The notes: a model not told the origin generated them from the sequence alone. 64,000 nucleotides of DNA from Pseudomonadota bacterium (GCA_021838635.1 JAKCDC010000003.1:18946-82945); one strand, 5' to 3'; positions 53,637-63,226 are shown, numbered from the stretch's first letter. Translations and numbers: made by a program.

Positions 53637-54671
53637 TTGAATTTTCGAATGGCGGAGCGCTCTCGACTGAACGGGTATGACATGAATTCCCGGCAAAGAA
53701 TACATTCATTTCTGCGTAAGCGGTTGAATACTCGCCAGATTCTCTTCATTGCCGAACTTGAGATGGCGCGATCGCTGGGAGGGGCAGCCCAAGCTGTCGG
53801 TATGTCTCAGCCTGCTGCGTCGACCCTGGTAAAGGGTTTCGAAGATGCCCTTGGCGTTCAGCTGTTCGAGCGCCACGCCCGTGGCATTGTGCCGACACCT
53901 TATGGGGAGATTCTCACGCGGCATGCTCGGGCGGTGATTGCTGAGCTTGATCAGGCACAAGAAGAAATCGCAGCGCTGAAGTCTGGACTCACCGGGCAAG
54001 CCTCAATCGGTGCCGTAGCAACGCCCGGCACGAACCTGATCCCGTGCGCGGTCGCACAACTGAAGCAGCAGCACCCGCGTCTGCTGATCAGTATTGAGAT
54101 CGACAACAGTCTGCTGTTGATCGATAAGCTTCTGCGTGGGCAGTTGGATTTGGTGGTCGGCCGCCTGCTCAACGCACAGGGTGCCGGAGAGCTGCAGTTA
54201 GAGCCTCTGTCCGGCGAGGTTCACGCTGCCATCGCAGCGGCTCACCATCCGCTCGCCGGTATACCGACGGTGGACCTCGCGGACCTCGTCACGCAGCTGT
54301 GGATCCTGCCGCCGCCGGGCAGTCTGCTACGCGAGCGGCTCACCGCTGTATTCCAACAGCGGGACCTGCCAATGCCGCTCAACGTCGTCGAGGCACAGTC
54401 GATTCCTGCGATCCTCGGACTCCTGCACGCCGCGCAGGCAATCGTCCCGCTGCCACGAGAACTCGTTCAGTCGTTGTGCGACTGCGGAGATCTCGCCGTG
54501 CTCATCGAGGATATCGGGTTGGATCTTGGCCCGTTCGGTTTGATCACGCGCCGCCAGCATCGTCTCTCCCCAGGCGCACAGGCACTGGCGACGGTACTGC
54601 GCACGACCGCAGCGACGCTCTACTCGCGCTCGACGTCCGACAGCGAGCCGTTGGCGCCCAGTCCACGGTAA
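53637..54671 (+). CDS. LysR-family regulator
   Basis: The protein has up to 344 residues (starts TTG 53637, ATG 53649 and ATG 53682 are all possible). The helix-turn-helix is in SLGGAAQAVGMSQPAASTLV; the effector domain has IEIDNSLLLIDKLLRGQLDL and similar motifs of the GbpR-like group, which often controls sugar uptake. It is divergent from the TBDR operon and so probably controls it. Its 3-prime end overlaps the end of the convergent uxuB by 52 bases. Confidence 0.85.
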   Translation: MNFRMAERSRLNGYDMNSRQRIHSFLRKRLNTRQILFIAELEMARSLGGAAQAVGMSQPAASTLVKGFEDALGVQLFERHARGIVPTPYGEILTRHARAVIAELDQAQEEIAALKSGLTGQASIGAVATPGTNLIPCAVAQLKQQHPRLLISIEIDNSLLLIDKLLRGQLDLVVGRLLNAQGAGELQLEPLSGEVHAAIAAAHHPLAGIPTVDLADLVTQLWILPPPGSLLRERLTAVFQQRDLPMPLNVVEAQSIPAILGLLHAAQAIVPLPRELVQSLCDCGDLAVLIEDIGLDLGPFGLITRRQHRLSPGAQALATVLRTTAATLYSRSTSDSEPLAPSPR

Positions 54672-56080
54672 CCCTGTGCTACCGCAGTCCTAAACACCAC
54701 TGCGTCCGCGAGTTCCCGCGGGAAAATATCCTCGAGCGCCAGAAAGCCAGCGACGTCGTGCTCCGGCTGATCGGTACAGGCGCGCCCGATGGCGAGCAGC
54801 CGCTCGGCCTGCGGATCGGTCAGCCCACCGCCGCCGCGAGCTTGTCCGATCACGAAGCGCATCCAGGCCGCGAGCGATAGCGCCAGACGCGGAAAGGGCC
54901 GCGCGGTTGCCATTGCGGCAACGACACTCGGCAGCAGCCGTAGCGGGAGTTTCTTCGACCCATCCCAGGCGATCTGGGCCAACTGGTGCCTGACGCTCGG
55001 GGTGCGAAATCGCTCCAGCGTCGCCTCGATGTAGGCCCCGACCTCAAACGAACCACTCGCGCGCAGACTGGGTGCGACTTCCTCGCGCAGCATGCGCTCG
55101 ACACAGTGGGCGAGGCGCGGATCACACATCGCCTCGGCCACCGTGGCGTGGCCGCGTAACAAACCGAGGTACGCAAGTGCCGAATGCGCGCCGTTCACCA
55201 CTCTCAGCTTGGCGCGGTCATAGACCGAAACGTCCCGCGCCAAGGTCACGCCCACCGCGGCCCAATCAGCCACCTGTACCGCCGGAAGGTCCTCGATGAC
55301 CCACTGCGTGAATCGCTCGCGCTGCACCGGTCCCGCGTCATATAAGCCGCTCTCGGCCGTGACGCGGGCGATCAGGTCCGCATCAGTTGCCGGGGTAATG
55401 CTATCGACCATGGTCCGCGGAAACGATACGTCGTGCTCGATCCAACGCGCTAACGCCGGATCGCGCTGAGCGGCAAATGCGGTAACGGCCGCGTGCAGCG
55501 TCGGTCCGTTGTCCGGCAGGTTGTCGCAACTGACTACCGCAAACGGCGCCACACTGCGCGCATATCGCCGGCGAAGCCCTTCGGCGAGAAATCCGATGAC
55601 GCTGCGCACCGCGCCATCGGCCCGCAGGTCGTGCGCAATGTCCGGATGCTCAAAATCGAGCCGCCCATCGCCCCGAAGGCAGTAGCCTTTCTCGGTGACG
55701 GTGAGCGTCACGAGGCGCGTCTCGGGCGCCTCGAGGCGCGCGAACACCGCCGGCCGCTCGCTCGGTGCCACAAGAATCTCGCGCAGCGCACCGATCACGC
55801 GCAGTTGCGCCGGCTCGGCGAGTTCCGCCAGGCAATACAGGTTATTCTGCGGTGCAAGTGCGTCGCGGACCGCGCTGCTGTGCAGCGCAACGGCGCTGAT
55901 CGCCCAGCGCGGGTCCCGCTCGAGCAATCGATCGGCGTAGTACGCTTGGTGCGCGCGGTGAAATGCCCCGGCGCCAAAATGCAGCCAACCGACGCGGCAC
56001 GCCTCGCGTGCATAGCGCGGCTGAGCCACCGCTGCACTCAGTTGTGCCAGCGTTGAGTCGCTCAGCCGTGGGGGTTTCAT
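54620..56080 (-). CDS. uxuB: fructuronate reductase, mannitol-dehydrogenase family
   Basis: This enzyme reduces D-fructuronate to D-mannonate with NADH, step two of glucuronate breakdown. From ATG 56080 it has 486 residues. The NAD-binding N-terminus is GWLHFGAGAFHRAHQAYY, with VDSITPATDAD and a catalytic Lys region RVVNGAHSALAYLG, typical of UxuB/MtlD proteins. It is divergent from GH67 with only 63 bases between the starts, sharing an operator. Presence of uxaC and manD next door supports the fructuronate role over mannitol. Confidence 0.88.
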   Translation of the reverse strand: MKPPRLSDSTLAQLSAAVAQPRYAREACRVGWLHFGAGAFHRAHQAYYADRLLERDPRWAISAVALHSSAVRDALAPQNNLYCLAELAEPAQLRVIGALREILVAPSERPAVFARLEAPETRLVTLTVTEKGYCLRGDGRLDFEHPDIAHDLRADGAVRSVIGFLAEGLRRRYARSVAPFAVVSCDNLPDNGPTLHAAVTAFAAQRDPALARWIEHDVSFPRTMVDSITPATDADLIARVTAESGLYDAGPVQRERFTQWVIEDLPAVQVADWAAVGVTLARDVSVYDRAKLRVVNGAHSALAYLGLLRGHATVAEAMCDPRLAHCVERMLREEVAPSLRASGSFEVGAYIEATLERFRTPSVRHQLAQIAWDGSKKLPLRLLPSVVAAMATARPFPRLALSLAAWMRFVIGQARGGGGLTDPQAERLLAIGRACTDQPEHDVAGFLALEDIFPRELADAVVFRTAVAQGYRGLGANGSLSDVERE

Positions 56081-56094
56081 TCCCGGAAGCCTGA

Positions 56095-56108
56095 TGGTAG
56101 CGTTATCA
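56095..56108. promoter_or_regulatory. xyl-box operator between uxuB and GH67
   Basis: TGGTAGCGTTATCA differs from TGGTANCGNTACCA at one defined position and matches the xyl-box in 11 of 14 positions. It sits midway in the 63-base gap between the divergent starts. It overlaps an upstream GH67 ATG (56108), which argues for the later start at 56144. It likely controls both genes through the LacI-family repressor gene at 30130. Confidence 0.7.
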
Positions 56109-56143
56109 TGTCGCACGGCAGTCATTATCCTCGGGGGGAGCGC

Positions 56144-58381
56144 ATGTCACAATTTACCCAGACAGCAAGACGCTGCACAACAGTCCTCGGGGCGGCCGCC
56201 CTGCTCGCCTTGCCGGCGCTGTTCACCGCCGCACATGCCGAGGACGGCTATCGGCTCTGGCTGCGCTACGTGCCGGTGCACGGCGCGTGGCTGAAGCGCT
56301 ACCGCCGCTCGGCAACTGAGCTCGTACCGGGCGCGGTGCACTCACCGACGTTGCGCGCAGCGGCCGATGAGCTCCAGCGTGGACTCGCAGGCATGCTCTC
56401 GCGCACGGTACCGAGCGAGGCGACCGTCACCCGCAACGGCGCGATCGTGATCGGCACACCGCACAGCGCACCGCTGCTCCGTTCGCTGCACTTGGGCCTG
56501 CGGGGGCTCGGTGCTCAAGGCTACGTGATCCGCACGGTTCAGATCCACGCTCACCACGTCACGGTGATCGCCGCTAATACCGACGTAGGCGTGCTCTACG
56601 GAGTGTTCCGCCTCCTGCGCCAGATACAGACCCGCCAGCCGCTCGAACCCCTTTCCATTGCCTCACGGCCGAAAATCCGCCGGCGGGTGCTCGACTTCTG
56701 GGACAACCTCAACGGCAGCGTCGAGCGTGGCTACGCCGGCGACTCGATCTGGAAGTGGCGCGAACTGCCCGAGTACCTCTCCCCCCGGTACATCGACTTT
56801 GCGCGCGCGTGCGCGTCGGTCGGCATCAACGGCGTCGTGCTGAACAATGTCAATGCCAGCCCGTGGATCCTCACTCCGCTTTACCTCGCCAAGGTCGCTG
56901 CGCTCGCCAAGGTGCTGCGTCCCTACGGTATCCGCGTCTATCTGTCGGTGCCATTCAGCGCACCCATCACCGTCGGCAAGCTCACGAGCGCCGATCCGCT
57001 CGACCCCGCCGTGCAGGCCTGGTGGCGGCATAAGGTGGCCGAGATCTATCGCGCGGTGCCGAATTTCGGTGGCTTTTTGATGAAGGCCGATTCCGAGGGC
57101 GAACCGGGACCGGAAAACTATGGTCGCACCCAGGCGCAGGGCGCAAATCTGCTCGCCCGGGCGCTCGCCCCCTATCACGGCATCGTCATGTGGCGCGCAT
57201 TCGTCTACTCCACGAATCCACACTCGGAGGACCGCGTTCGCCAGTCCTACGATATCTTCAAGCCGCTCGACGGCAAATTCGACCGCAATGTGATCCTGCA
57301 GGTTAAAAACGGACCGCTCGACTTCCAGCCGCGCGAACCGTTCCATCCGCTATTCGGGGCCATGCCGCACACGCACCTGATGCTCGAGCTGGAGATCACC
57401 AAGGAATACCTCGGCCAACAGACCAGCCTCGTCTACCTCGGTACGCTGTTCCAGGGCGCGCTGCGCGCGGACACCTGGGCCCGAGGCCCGGGTTCGACTG
57501 TCGCGCGGGTCATTGACGGCTCGCTTTACGGCCAGCACGACACCGCAATCGCCGGCGTTGCCAACATCGGCTCGGACCGCAACTGGTGCGGCTCGATCTT
57601 CAATCAGTCAAATTGGTACGTGTTCGGTCGGCTCGCCTGGAATCCCGACGCCTCGGCCCGCACCATCGCGGCCCAGTGGGTCCGCATGACCTTCACCAAC
57701 GCCACGCAGTTCGTGCGCCCCGTAGTGCACATGATGATGGGCTCGCGCGAAGCGGTGGTCGACTACAGCGATCCTCTCGGGCTCGCCAGTCAGATGGCCG
57801 GCACGCACTACGGCCCCGGTCCGTGGATCGGCCCGAGCAAGCACGTCCCGCCGGACTGGTCGGACACGTACTACAGCCGCGCGGACGCTGGCGGCATCGG
57901 CTTTAACCGCACGGCCAGCGGCAGCGATGCCGTCGCCCAGTACGCCCCGCACGTGGCTGCCCGGTTCGCGAGCCTTAAGCACTGTCCCGAAAATCTGCTC
58001 TTGTGGTTCCACCACGTACCGTGGACGTACCGCCTGCCGTCCGGCCACACGCTATGGGACTCGCTCGTCCTGCACTACGTGCGCGGCGTCGCCGCAGTCA
58101 AACGCATGCGCAAAACGTGGCGCGGGCTCTCCCGCTTTGTCGATCCGCGCCGCTTCCAGCTGACCGCCGCGTTCCTGACCATCCAGGTGCGCGAAGCCGA
58201 ATGGTGGCGGGATGCAAGCATTGCCTACTTCCAATCGATCTCCCATCTGCCGCTGCCCCCGGGCGTTGCGCCACCGCCCGATTCCCTCAAGGCTTATGAG
58301 GCGTTCTGTATTCCGTACCTCGAAGGCACGCCCGGCACCGGTGCGGCCTGTCCGCCGGACGACGCGCCGGTGCCACGGTGA
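56144..58381 (+). CDS. GH67 alpha-glucuronidase, secreted
   Basis: The enzyme cuts (4-O-methyl-)glucuronic acid from the non-reducing xylose of xylo-oligosaccharides. ATG 56144 has a GGGGGAG ribosome site and gives 745 residues with a signal peptide (about 10-32). The GH67 catalytic acid Glu lies in LMKADSEGEPGPENYG (about 318). The base region is FKPLDGKFD to QPREPF. The length is close to the usual 720. It is first of an operon with uxaC. The earlier ATG at 56108 lies inside the operator. An export signal means cleavage in the periplasm or outside. Confidence 0.92.
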   Translation: MSQFTQTARRCTTVLGAAALLALPALFTAAHAEDGYRLWLRYVPVHGAWLKRYRRSATELVPGAVHSPTLRAAADELQRGLAGMLSRTVPSEATVTRNGAIVIGTPHSAPLLRSLHLGLRGLGAQGYVIRTVQIHAHHVTVIAANTDVGVLYGVFRLLRQIQTRQPLEPLSIASRPKIRRRVLDFWDNLNGSVERGYAGDSIWKWRELPEYLSPRYIDFARACASVGINGVVLNNVNASPWILTPLYLAKVAALAKVLRPYGIRVYLSVPFSAPITVGKLTSADPLDPAVQAWWRHKVAEIYRAVPNFGGFLMKADSEGEPGPENYGRTQAQGANLLARALAPYHGIVMWRAFVYSTNPHSEDRVRQSYDIFKPLDGKFDRNVILQVKNGPLDFQPREPFHPLFGAMPHTHLMLELEITKEYLGQQTSLVYLGTLFQGALRADTWARGPGSTVARVIDGSLYGQHDTAIAGVANIGSDRNWCGSIFNQSNWYVFGRLAWNPDASARTIAAQWVRMTFTNATQFVRPVVHMMMGSREAVVDYSDPLGLASQMAGTHYGPGPWIGPSKHVPPDWSDTYYSRADAGGIGFNRTASGSDAVAQYAPHVAARFASLKHCPENLLLWFHHVPWTYRLPSGHTLWDSLVLHYVRGVAAVKRMRKTWRGLSRFVDPRRFQLTAAFLTIQVREAEWWRDASIAYFQSISHLPLPPGVAPPPDSLKAYEAFCIPYLEGTPGTGAACPPDDAPVPR

Positions 58382-58454
58382 CCCCGAGCGCATCCCGGGG
58401 GAGTATCGTGCCCCCTTGCGCAACCTCCCCTAGAGCGCCAGAGGAGCCGCGAGC

Positions 58455-59888
58455 ATGACTGACCCTGCCCACCCCGCGCTGCACCCCGATCGGCTGTTTC
58501 CGGCCGAGCCGACCACCCGGGCCATTGCCCGACGGCTGTACGCCGAGGTGCGCGCGCTGCCGATCATCAGTCCGCATGGGCATACGGACCCGCGCTGGTT
58601 CGCGGCCAACGAGCCGTTCAGCGATCCGGCCGCCCTGCTGCTGACCCCGGACCACTACGTCATCCGGATGCTCTACAGTCAGGGCGTGCCACTCGAGGCG
58701 CTCGGCGTCGAACCGAATGGCGAGCGACACACTCCGCCGGCGCCCGAGACCATCTGGCGCACCTTCGCCGCGCATTACCACCTATTTCGCGGCACCCCCA
58801 CCCGCCTGTGGCTCGACTGGGTCCTCACCGAAGTATTCGGCGTCGACGGCCCGCTCACGAGCGCGAACGCCGCGCAGACCTATGAGCGCATCTGTGAACA
58901 ACTCGCCACGCCGGCCTTCCGACCGCGCGCGTTGTTCGAGCGGTTCGGCATCGAAGTGCTGGCCACCACCGAGTCGCCGCTCGATTCGCTCGAACACCAC
59001 GCCGCCATCCGCGCGAGCGGCTGGCCCGGGCGAGTGATCAGTGCCTATCGCCCCGATCCGGTGGTCGATCCGGAAACCCCGGGATTCATCGCGCACCTGG
59101 AACGTCTCGGCGCCCTGGCCGGTACCGATCCGTTCAGCTGGCGAGGGTATCTCGCCGCCCATCGTGCACGGCGTGCGTTTTTTGCCTCCTTCGGCGCGAC
59201 CTCCACCGATCATGGTCACCCCACCGCGCGAACAGCGGACCTGGGTGAACGCGACGCCGAGGCACTCTTTGAGCGCGTCGTGCGGACCGTGCGCAGCGGC
59301 GAGCTCTCGGGAGCCGACGCGGAGACCTTCCGCGCCCAGATGCTCACGGAAATGGCCCGCATGAGCCTCGAGGACGGCCTCGTGATGCAGATTCACCCCG
59401 GTGCCTGGCGCAACCACAACACGCCGCTGTACCGTCGTTTCGGTGCGAATATGGGTGCCGACATACCAATGCCGACCGACTACGTCGCCGCGCTGCACCC
59501 GCTGCTGAACCGCTTCGGCAATGAGCGCGCGCTCACGATCATCGTATTCACGCTCGATGAATCGAGCTACAGCCGCGAATTGGCGCCGCTCGCCGGCCAC
59601 TACCCGGCGCTGCGGCTCGGACCGGCCTGGTGGTTCCACGATAGTCCCGAAGGGTTGCTGCGCTTTCGCCAACAGACCACCGAGACGGCCGGGTTCTACA
59701 ACACCGTAGGCTTCAACGACGACACACGTGCGTTCTTCTCGATTCCGGCGCGCCACGACGCGGCGCGGCGCATCGACTGCGCCTTTCTCGCGCGACTGGT
59801 GGCCGAGCACCGTCTGCCCGAGAACGAGGCGCTGCACGTGGCGCATGACCTGGCCTATCGGCTGCCGAAACAGGCCTACCGGCTCTGA
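58455..59888 (+). CDS. uxaC: glucuronate isomerase
   Basis: This enzyme interconverts D-glucuronate and D-fructuronate (also galacturonate and tagaturonate). The 477-residue protein (E. coli 470) belongs to the amidohydrolase-like UxaC family. It has metal-site motif SPHGHTDPRWF (about 38-48), LFRGTPTRLWLDW, LQIHPG-type MQIHPGAWRNHN and the ending ALHVAHDLAYRLPKQAY. It follows GH67 by 73 bases and is likely cotranscribed, so released glucuronate is used at once. A strong hairpin follows. Confidence 0.95.
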   Translation: MTDPAHPALHPDRLFPAEPTTRAIARRLYAEVRALPIISPHGHTDPRWFAANEPFSDPAALLLTPDHYVIRMLYSQGVPLEALGVEPNGERHTPPAPETIWRTFAAHYHLFRGTPTRLWLDWVLTEVFGVDGPLTSANAAQTYERICEQLATPAFRPRALFERFGIEVLATTESPLDSLEHHAAIRASGWPGRVISAYRPDPVVDPETPGFIAHLERLGALAGTDPFSWRGYLAAHRARRAFFASFGATSTDHGHPTARTADLGERDAEALFERVVRTVRSGELSGADAETFRAQMLTEMARMSLEDGLVMQIHPGAWRNHNTPLYRRFGANMGADIPMPTDYVAALHPLLNRFGNERALTIIVFTLDESSYSRELAPLAGHYPALRLGPAWWFHDSPEGLLRFRQQTTETAGFYNTVGFNDDTRAFFSIPARHDAARRIDCAFLARLVAEHRLPENEALHVAHDLAYRLPKQAYRL

Positions 59889-59894
59889 GCGGCC

Positions 59895-59936
59895 CCCGCC
59901 CGACCGGCGCCGCAGATGCGGCGCCGGTCGGGCGGG
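59895..59936. terminator. strong bidirectional hairpin after uxaC
   Basis: Perfect 19-base arms (59895-59913 and 59918-59936) with a 4-base loop AGAT, six bases after the uxaC stop. It serves convergent transcripts from uxaC and the gene at 59965. No T-run. Confidence 0.7.
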
Positions 59937-59964
59937 CGGAATCACCACCGAGATCGGACTCGGC

Positions 59965-61908
59965 TCACCGCACCGCGAAGGCGCGGTACGAGTGCGGTGC
60001 GAGCCTGACGACGAAGCTGCTCTCTCCCTGTTCGCTCGGCAGCGGATTCGGCGTGATCATCGGCGCCGGCAGCACCGCCTGCCCCGAGGCCAGATCACGC
60101 AGCTCGCGAACCCCCCGGCGCACAAAGATGCGCACCGTGACGGGACGCGCCAGATACGATTCGACGACGAACGTGTGATTGCTGTAGGCGAACACCGCGA
60201 CGTGCGCCGGTGCGTTGATGCGCACCGGGAAATTCGCCAGTAGATAACCGCGCAGCGTATTCAAAACCGGCTCCGGCAACCGGTACAGATCCCCCATGTT
60301 GCTCGGAACGTCGAGCACGTAGAGTTCCCCGCGCGAGTACCCGGTCATCAGCAGCAGCGGCACACCGTGAGCCGACGCCTCCCCCTCGATGACTGGCCAG
60401 CTATCGTTGGTGTAGAAGCGAATCTCCGGGAAGATGATCGATGCTGCCCGTTCGCCCGGAACGTTCAGACCCGCGGTGGTTCCCCCGGCAATGCTCCCCA
60501 AATAGTGCCGCACCGCGATCGGCAATCCGGTGTACGTGATGTCGGCGACGTTACGGATGCCGCGATGCTCCTGTTCGAGCGTATGCAGCAGCCCGGAGGT
60601 GATGATCACATCCCCCCCGGCCTTCAGCCGCGCCTCGATTTCCGCCACGAGATGCGGGTCGGCCGCCGCCTCCGCGCTGAGCAGCACCACTGGGGCGTGC
60701 GCCGGGAAGTGCGGCTCGAGATTGATCGGGATGCCAATATTGCCAAGATAGTTCTGCAGGAAGTCCTCGCCGCTCGACTGGAATGGCTTGTAACTGGCGA
60801 TGCCGATCGGGTGCCCGAGTTTGCCGAGAATTTTGTCGACTTTACCGAGCGCATAGCCGGCAACGCTTGCCCAACCCGGCACCGCCTCACTGCCCGGGGG
60901 CGCCTTGAACGCGCGCACCATGGCGTTCCAGTCGAAGCTGGTGCGGTCCGCCGCCCAGGCATAGCGCTCACCCGGACTCACCGCCTCGGGCACCGCAAGC
61001 TGCGGCCAGCTAAACAGCGTGATTTCCGGCGACTTGGCGAACAGCGTGTCCCAGAGCTGCTCGGCGTAGCGGTCGACGTACCGATCGCCGAAAGTATCGA
61101 CCCAGCCGCCCTTGTCCCCGTGTGGACGGATGTTGTGATAGTAGCGGTAGATCAGATAGCTCTCGTACTGCTGGAGCATCTGCGCGGTGTGCACCGGATC
61201 GCGGGTTTCGGTGCCGGTGTAGATGCCGCTGAACATTTTCGCCTCGCGGTCCAGATCAAAGCCAAGTCCCTGGAAGTGCTCGTACCAGTTCGGGTACTTG
61301 ATGATCACCTTGGCGTGCGGGTTGACCTGGTGCGCCGTATCGATGATCAGATGCTGCGCCACCCAGCGCATCTTGCGCAGCCGGTACTGCGTCCAGCTGA
61401 GTGATCCCTTGGCCTTGATGTCCGCGTTGCTGCGAGTATTGAAGAAAGTGAAGTCATCGAGAATGATGGTGTTGAAATGGCGTGCCGCCATGCGCACGGC
61501 GCGCTCGCAGGTCGCGACGTCGTGTGGGTTCTCGAAGTCGAAAGAATTGTACTGATTGTATTTATTGCGACCGGCGAACAGCGTGATGCCGCCGTCGACC
61601 GTGATCCCTCGCCGGCGAAAGAACGCTGCGATCCGATCGAGCGTCGCCGGGTCAGCGAACACATGATCCCGGTACACCTCGAGGTACACCTTGTTGAAGT
61701 GCACCTGGCTCCAGATGCGCTGAAACTGACGACGCAGCGTCTGCGGATCGGCAAGCTGACGGGTTGAGGTCACGGGGATGTACACCGCGACACTGAAGTG
61801 CTTATACGGACGCACCGCAGTGCGGGCGGGCGCCGCGCCACCGGCCCCCGCGCACAACAGCCCGCACAGTGCGGCCAGCATGCCCGCCACTCGATAGATT
61901 CGCCTCAT
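59965..61908 (-). CDS. secreted protein of unknown family, possible glycoside hydrolase
   Basis: ATG 61908 with GAGGGG 9 bases upstream gives 647 residues with a signal peptide (about 1-30). I see three parts. The first is a probable TIM barrel (about 35-330: FNKVYLEVYRDHVF, ITVDGGITLF, TIILDDFTFFN, KVIIKYPNWYEH, SGIYTGTETRD, ITLFSWPQL). Next is an alpha/beta domain like the amidotransferase-type trimer domain of GH42 (about 400-560: APVVLLSAEAAADPHL, GGDVIITSGLL). A C-terminal beta-sandwich follows (about 565-645). I do not recognise a named family. Its neighbours process glucuronoxylan, so a glycoside hydrolase is the best guess. Confidence 0.75.
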   Translation of the reverse strand: MRRIYRVAGMLAALCGLLCAGAGGAAPARTAVRPYKHFSVAVYIPVTSTRQLADPQTLRRQFQRIWSQVHFNKVYLEVYRDHVFADPATLDRIAAFFRRRGITVDGGITLFAGRNKYNQYNSFDFENPHDVATCERAVRMAARHFNTIILDDFTFFNTRSNADIKAKGSLSWTQYRLRKMRWVAQHLIIDTAHQVNPHAKVIIKYPNWYEHFQGLGFDLDREAKMFSGIYTGTETRDPVHTAQMLQQYESYLIYRYYHNIRPHGDKGGWVDTFGDRYVDRYAEQLWDTLFAKSPEITLFSWPQLAVPEAVSPGERYAWAADRTSFDWNAMVRAFKAPPGSEAVPGWASVAGYALGKVDKILGKLGHPIGIASYKPFQSSGEDFLQNYLGNIGIPINLEPHFPAHAPVVLLSAEAAADPHLVAEIEARLKAGGDVIITSGLLHTLEQEHRGIRNVADITYTGLPIAVRHYLGSIAGGTTAGLNVPGERAASIIFPEIRFYTNDSWPVIEGEASAHGVPLLLMTGYSRGELYVLDVPSNMGDLYRLPEPVLNTLRGYLLANFPVRINAPAHVAVFAYSNHTFVVESYLARPVTVRIFVRRGVRELRDLASGQAVLPAPMITPNPLPSEQGESSFVVRLAPHSYRAFAVR

Positions 61909-61930
61909 TGTGCCCAACCCCTCTGTGTTT

Positions 61931-61944
61931 TAGAAACGCTACGA
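61931..61944. promoter_or_regulatory. weak xyl-box-like site upstream of the unknown secreted gene
   Basis: TAGAAACGCTACGA (reverse TCGTAGCGTTTCTA) matches the 56095 operator in 10 of 14 positions and keeps the GTAGCGTT half. It lies 23-36 bases upstream of the start codon at 61908. It may place this gene in the LacI-family regulon. Confidence 0.35.
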
Positions 61945-61975
61945 TGTCCCGACTCGAGTTGCCCGGCGCCCCGCC

Positions 61976-63226
61976 TCACCAGTCCCACATGGTGCCGTCG
62001 GTCAAACGGGCCACCGGCAGCTGCTTCGGGTGGTAGGGAAAGCGCGCGGCGAGCTTCTCGTCGAGTCCGACGCCGTGACCGGCACTCTCCCCGCAGTGCA
62101 AGCAACCGTCGCGGAAGGTGTAATCGTGCGGGAACACCTCGTCGGTCTGCTCGGTGTGACGCATGTACTCCTGGATGCCGAAATTCGGCACCCAGGTGTC
62201 GAAATGCAGCGCCGCCCCCAGCGTGACTGGCGACAGATCGGTTGCGCCGTGAAACCCGGTACGTACCCGGTGCAGGGCGGCCAGATCCGCGATGCGACGC
62301 ACGTGCGTGATGCCGCCGCCGTGCACGATGGTGGTGCGGATGTAGTCGACCAGCTGCCGCTCGAGCAGTGCGCGGCAGTCCCAGATGGAATTAAATACCT
62401 CGCCCACCGCGAGCGGCGTGACCGAGTGGCGGCGGATCAGCTCGAAGCCATCGGGGTTCTCCGCCGGCGTCGCATCCTCCAGCCAGAACAGCCGGTACGG
62501 CTCCAGGTCCCGCGCCAGACGCGCCGCCTCGATCGGGCTGAGGCGGTGGTGCGCATCGTGCAGCAGTTCGATCTCGGAGCCGTGATCGGCGCGCAGCCGC
62601 TCGAACAACCGCGGCACGATCTGCAGGTACGGCGACGTCGACCACACGGTTTCGAGCGGCAGTTCGCTCTCGGCCGGTTCATAGGCGTTCTTCAGCCGCG
62701 TCACCCCGTACGCCTTGGCCAGTCCGGGTACACCACATTGCGCCCGCACGGCGTGGTAACCCTGCTCGATGTATCGGCCGACTTCGGCGCTCGCTTCCTC
62801 GACATCCCGCCCGCTGGCATGCCCGTAGACGAGAATCCCCTCGCGGCTGCGTCCGCCGAGCAGCTGGTACAGCGGCAACCCGGCCATCTTGCCGAGGATG
62901 TCCCACAGTGCCACGTCCACTGCGGCGATCGCGGTCATCGTCACCGGTCCGCGGCGCCAGTACGCGCCACGATAGAGGAACTGCCAGGTGTCTTCGATCC
63001 GCCCGGCATCCCGGCCAATCAGATTAGGGATCACGTGATGCTCCAGGTACGCGGCGACCGCCAGTTCGCGGCCATTGAGCGTCGCATCTCCGATGCCCCA
63101 GACCCCCGAGCGCGTCTCGATCCGCAGCGTCACGAAGTTCCGTCCCGGCGAGGTGATGATCACGCGTGCCGCGACAATCTCCCGATCCCGGCGTGAGCCT
63201 TGCGGTTCAGATGATTCGTTATTCAT
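61976..63226 (-). CDS. manD: D-mannonate dehydratase, enolase superfamily (ManD type)
   Basis: This enzyme dehydrates D-mannonate to 2-keto-3-deoxygluconate, completing glucuronate breakdown to KDG. ATG 63226 with a GGAGA ribosome site gives 416 residues. ManD/RspA features: N-terminal [31 protein letters not shown], metal Asp in LLHDAHHRL, metal Glu in [11 protein letters not shown], and the third ligand Glu in [10 protein letters not shown]. The C-terminal end is [13 protein letters not shown]. Some ManD relatives have weak activity on several acid sugars, but the adjacent uxaB/uxaC-type genes support mannonate. Confidence 0.9.
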   Translation of the reverse strand: MNNESSEPQGSRRDREIVAARVIITSPGRNFVTLRIETRSGVWGIGDATLNGRELAVAAYLEHHVIPNLIGRDAGRIEDTWQFLYRGAYWRRGPVTMTAIAAVDVALWDILGKMAGLPLYQLLGGRSREGILVYGHASGRDVEEASAEVGRYIEQGYHAVRAQCGVPGLAKAYGVTRLKNAYEPAESELPLETVWSTSPYLQIVPRLFERLRADHGSEIELLHDAHHRLSPIEAARLARDLEPYRLFWLEDATPAENPDGFELIRRHSVTPLAVGEVFNSIWDCRALLERQLVDYIRTTIVHGGGITHVRRIADLAALHRVRTGFHGATDLSPVTLGAALHFDTWVPNFGIQEYMRHTEQTDEVFPHDYTFRDGCLHCGESAGHGVGLDEKLAARFPYHPKQLPVARLTDGTMWDW

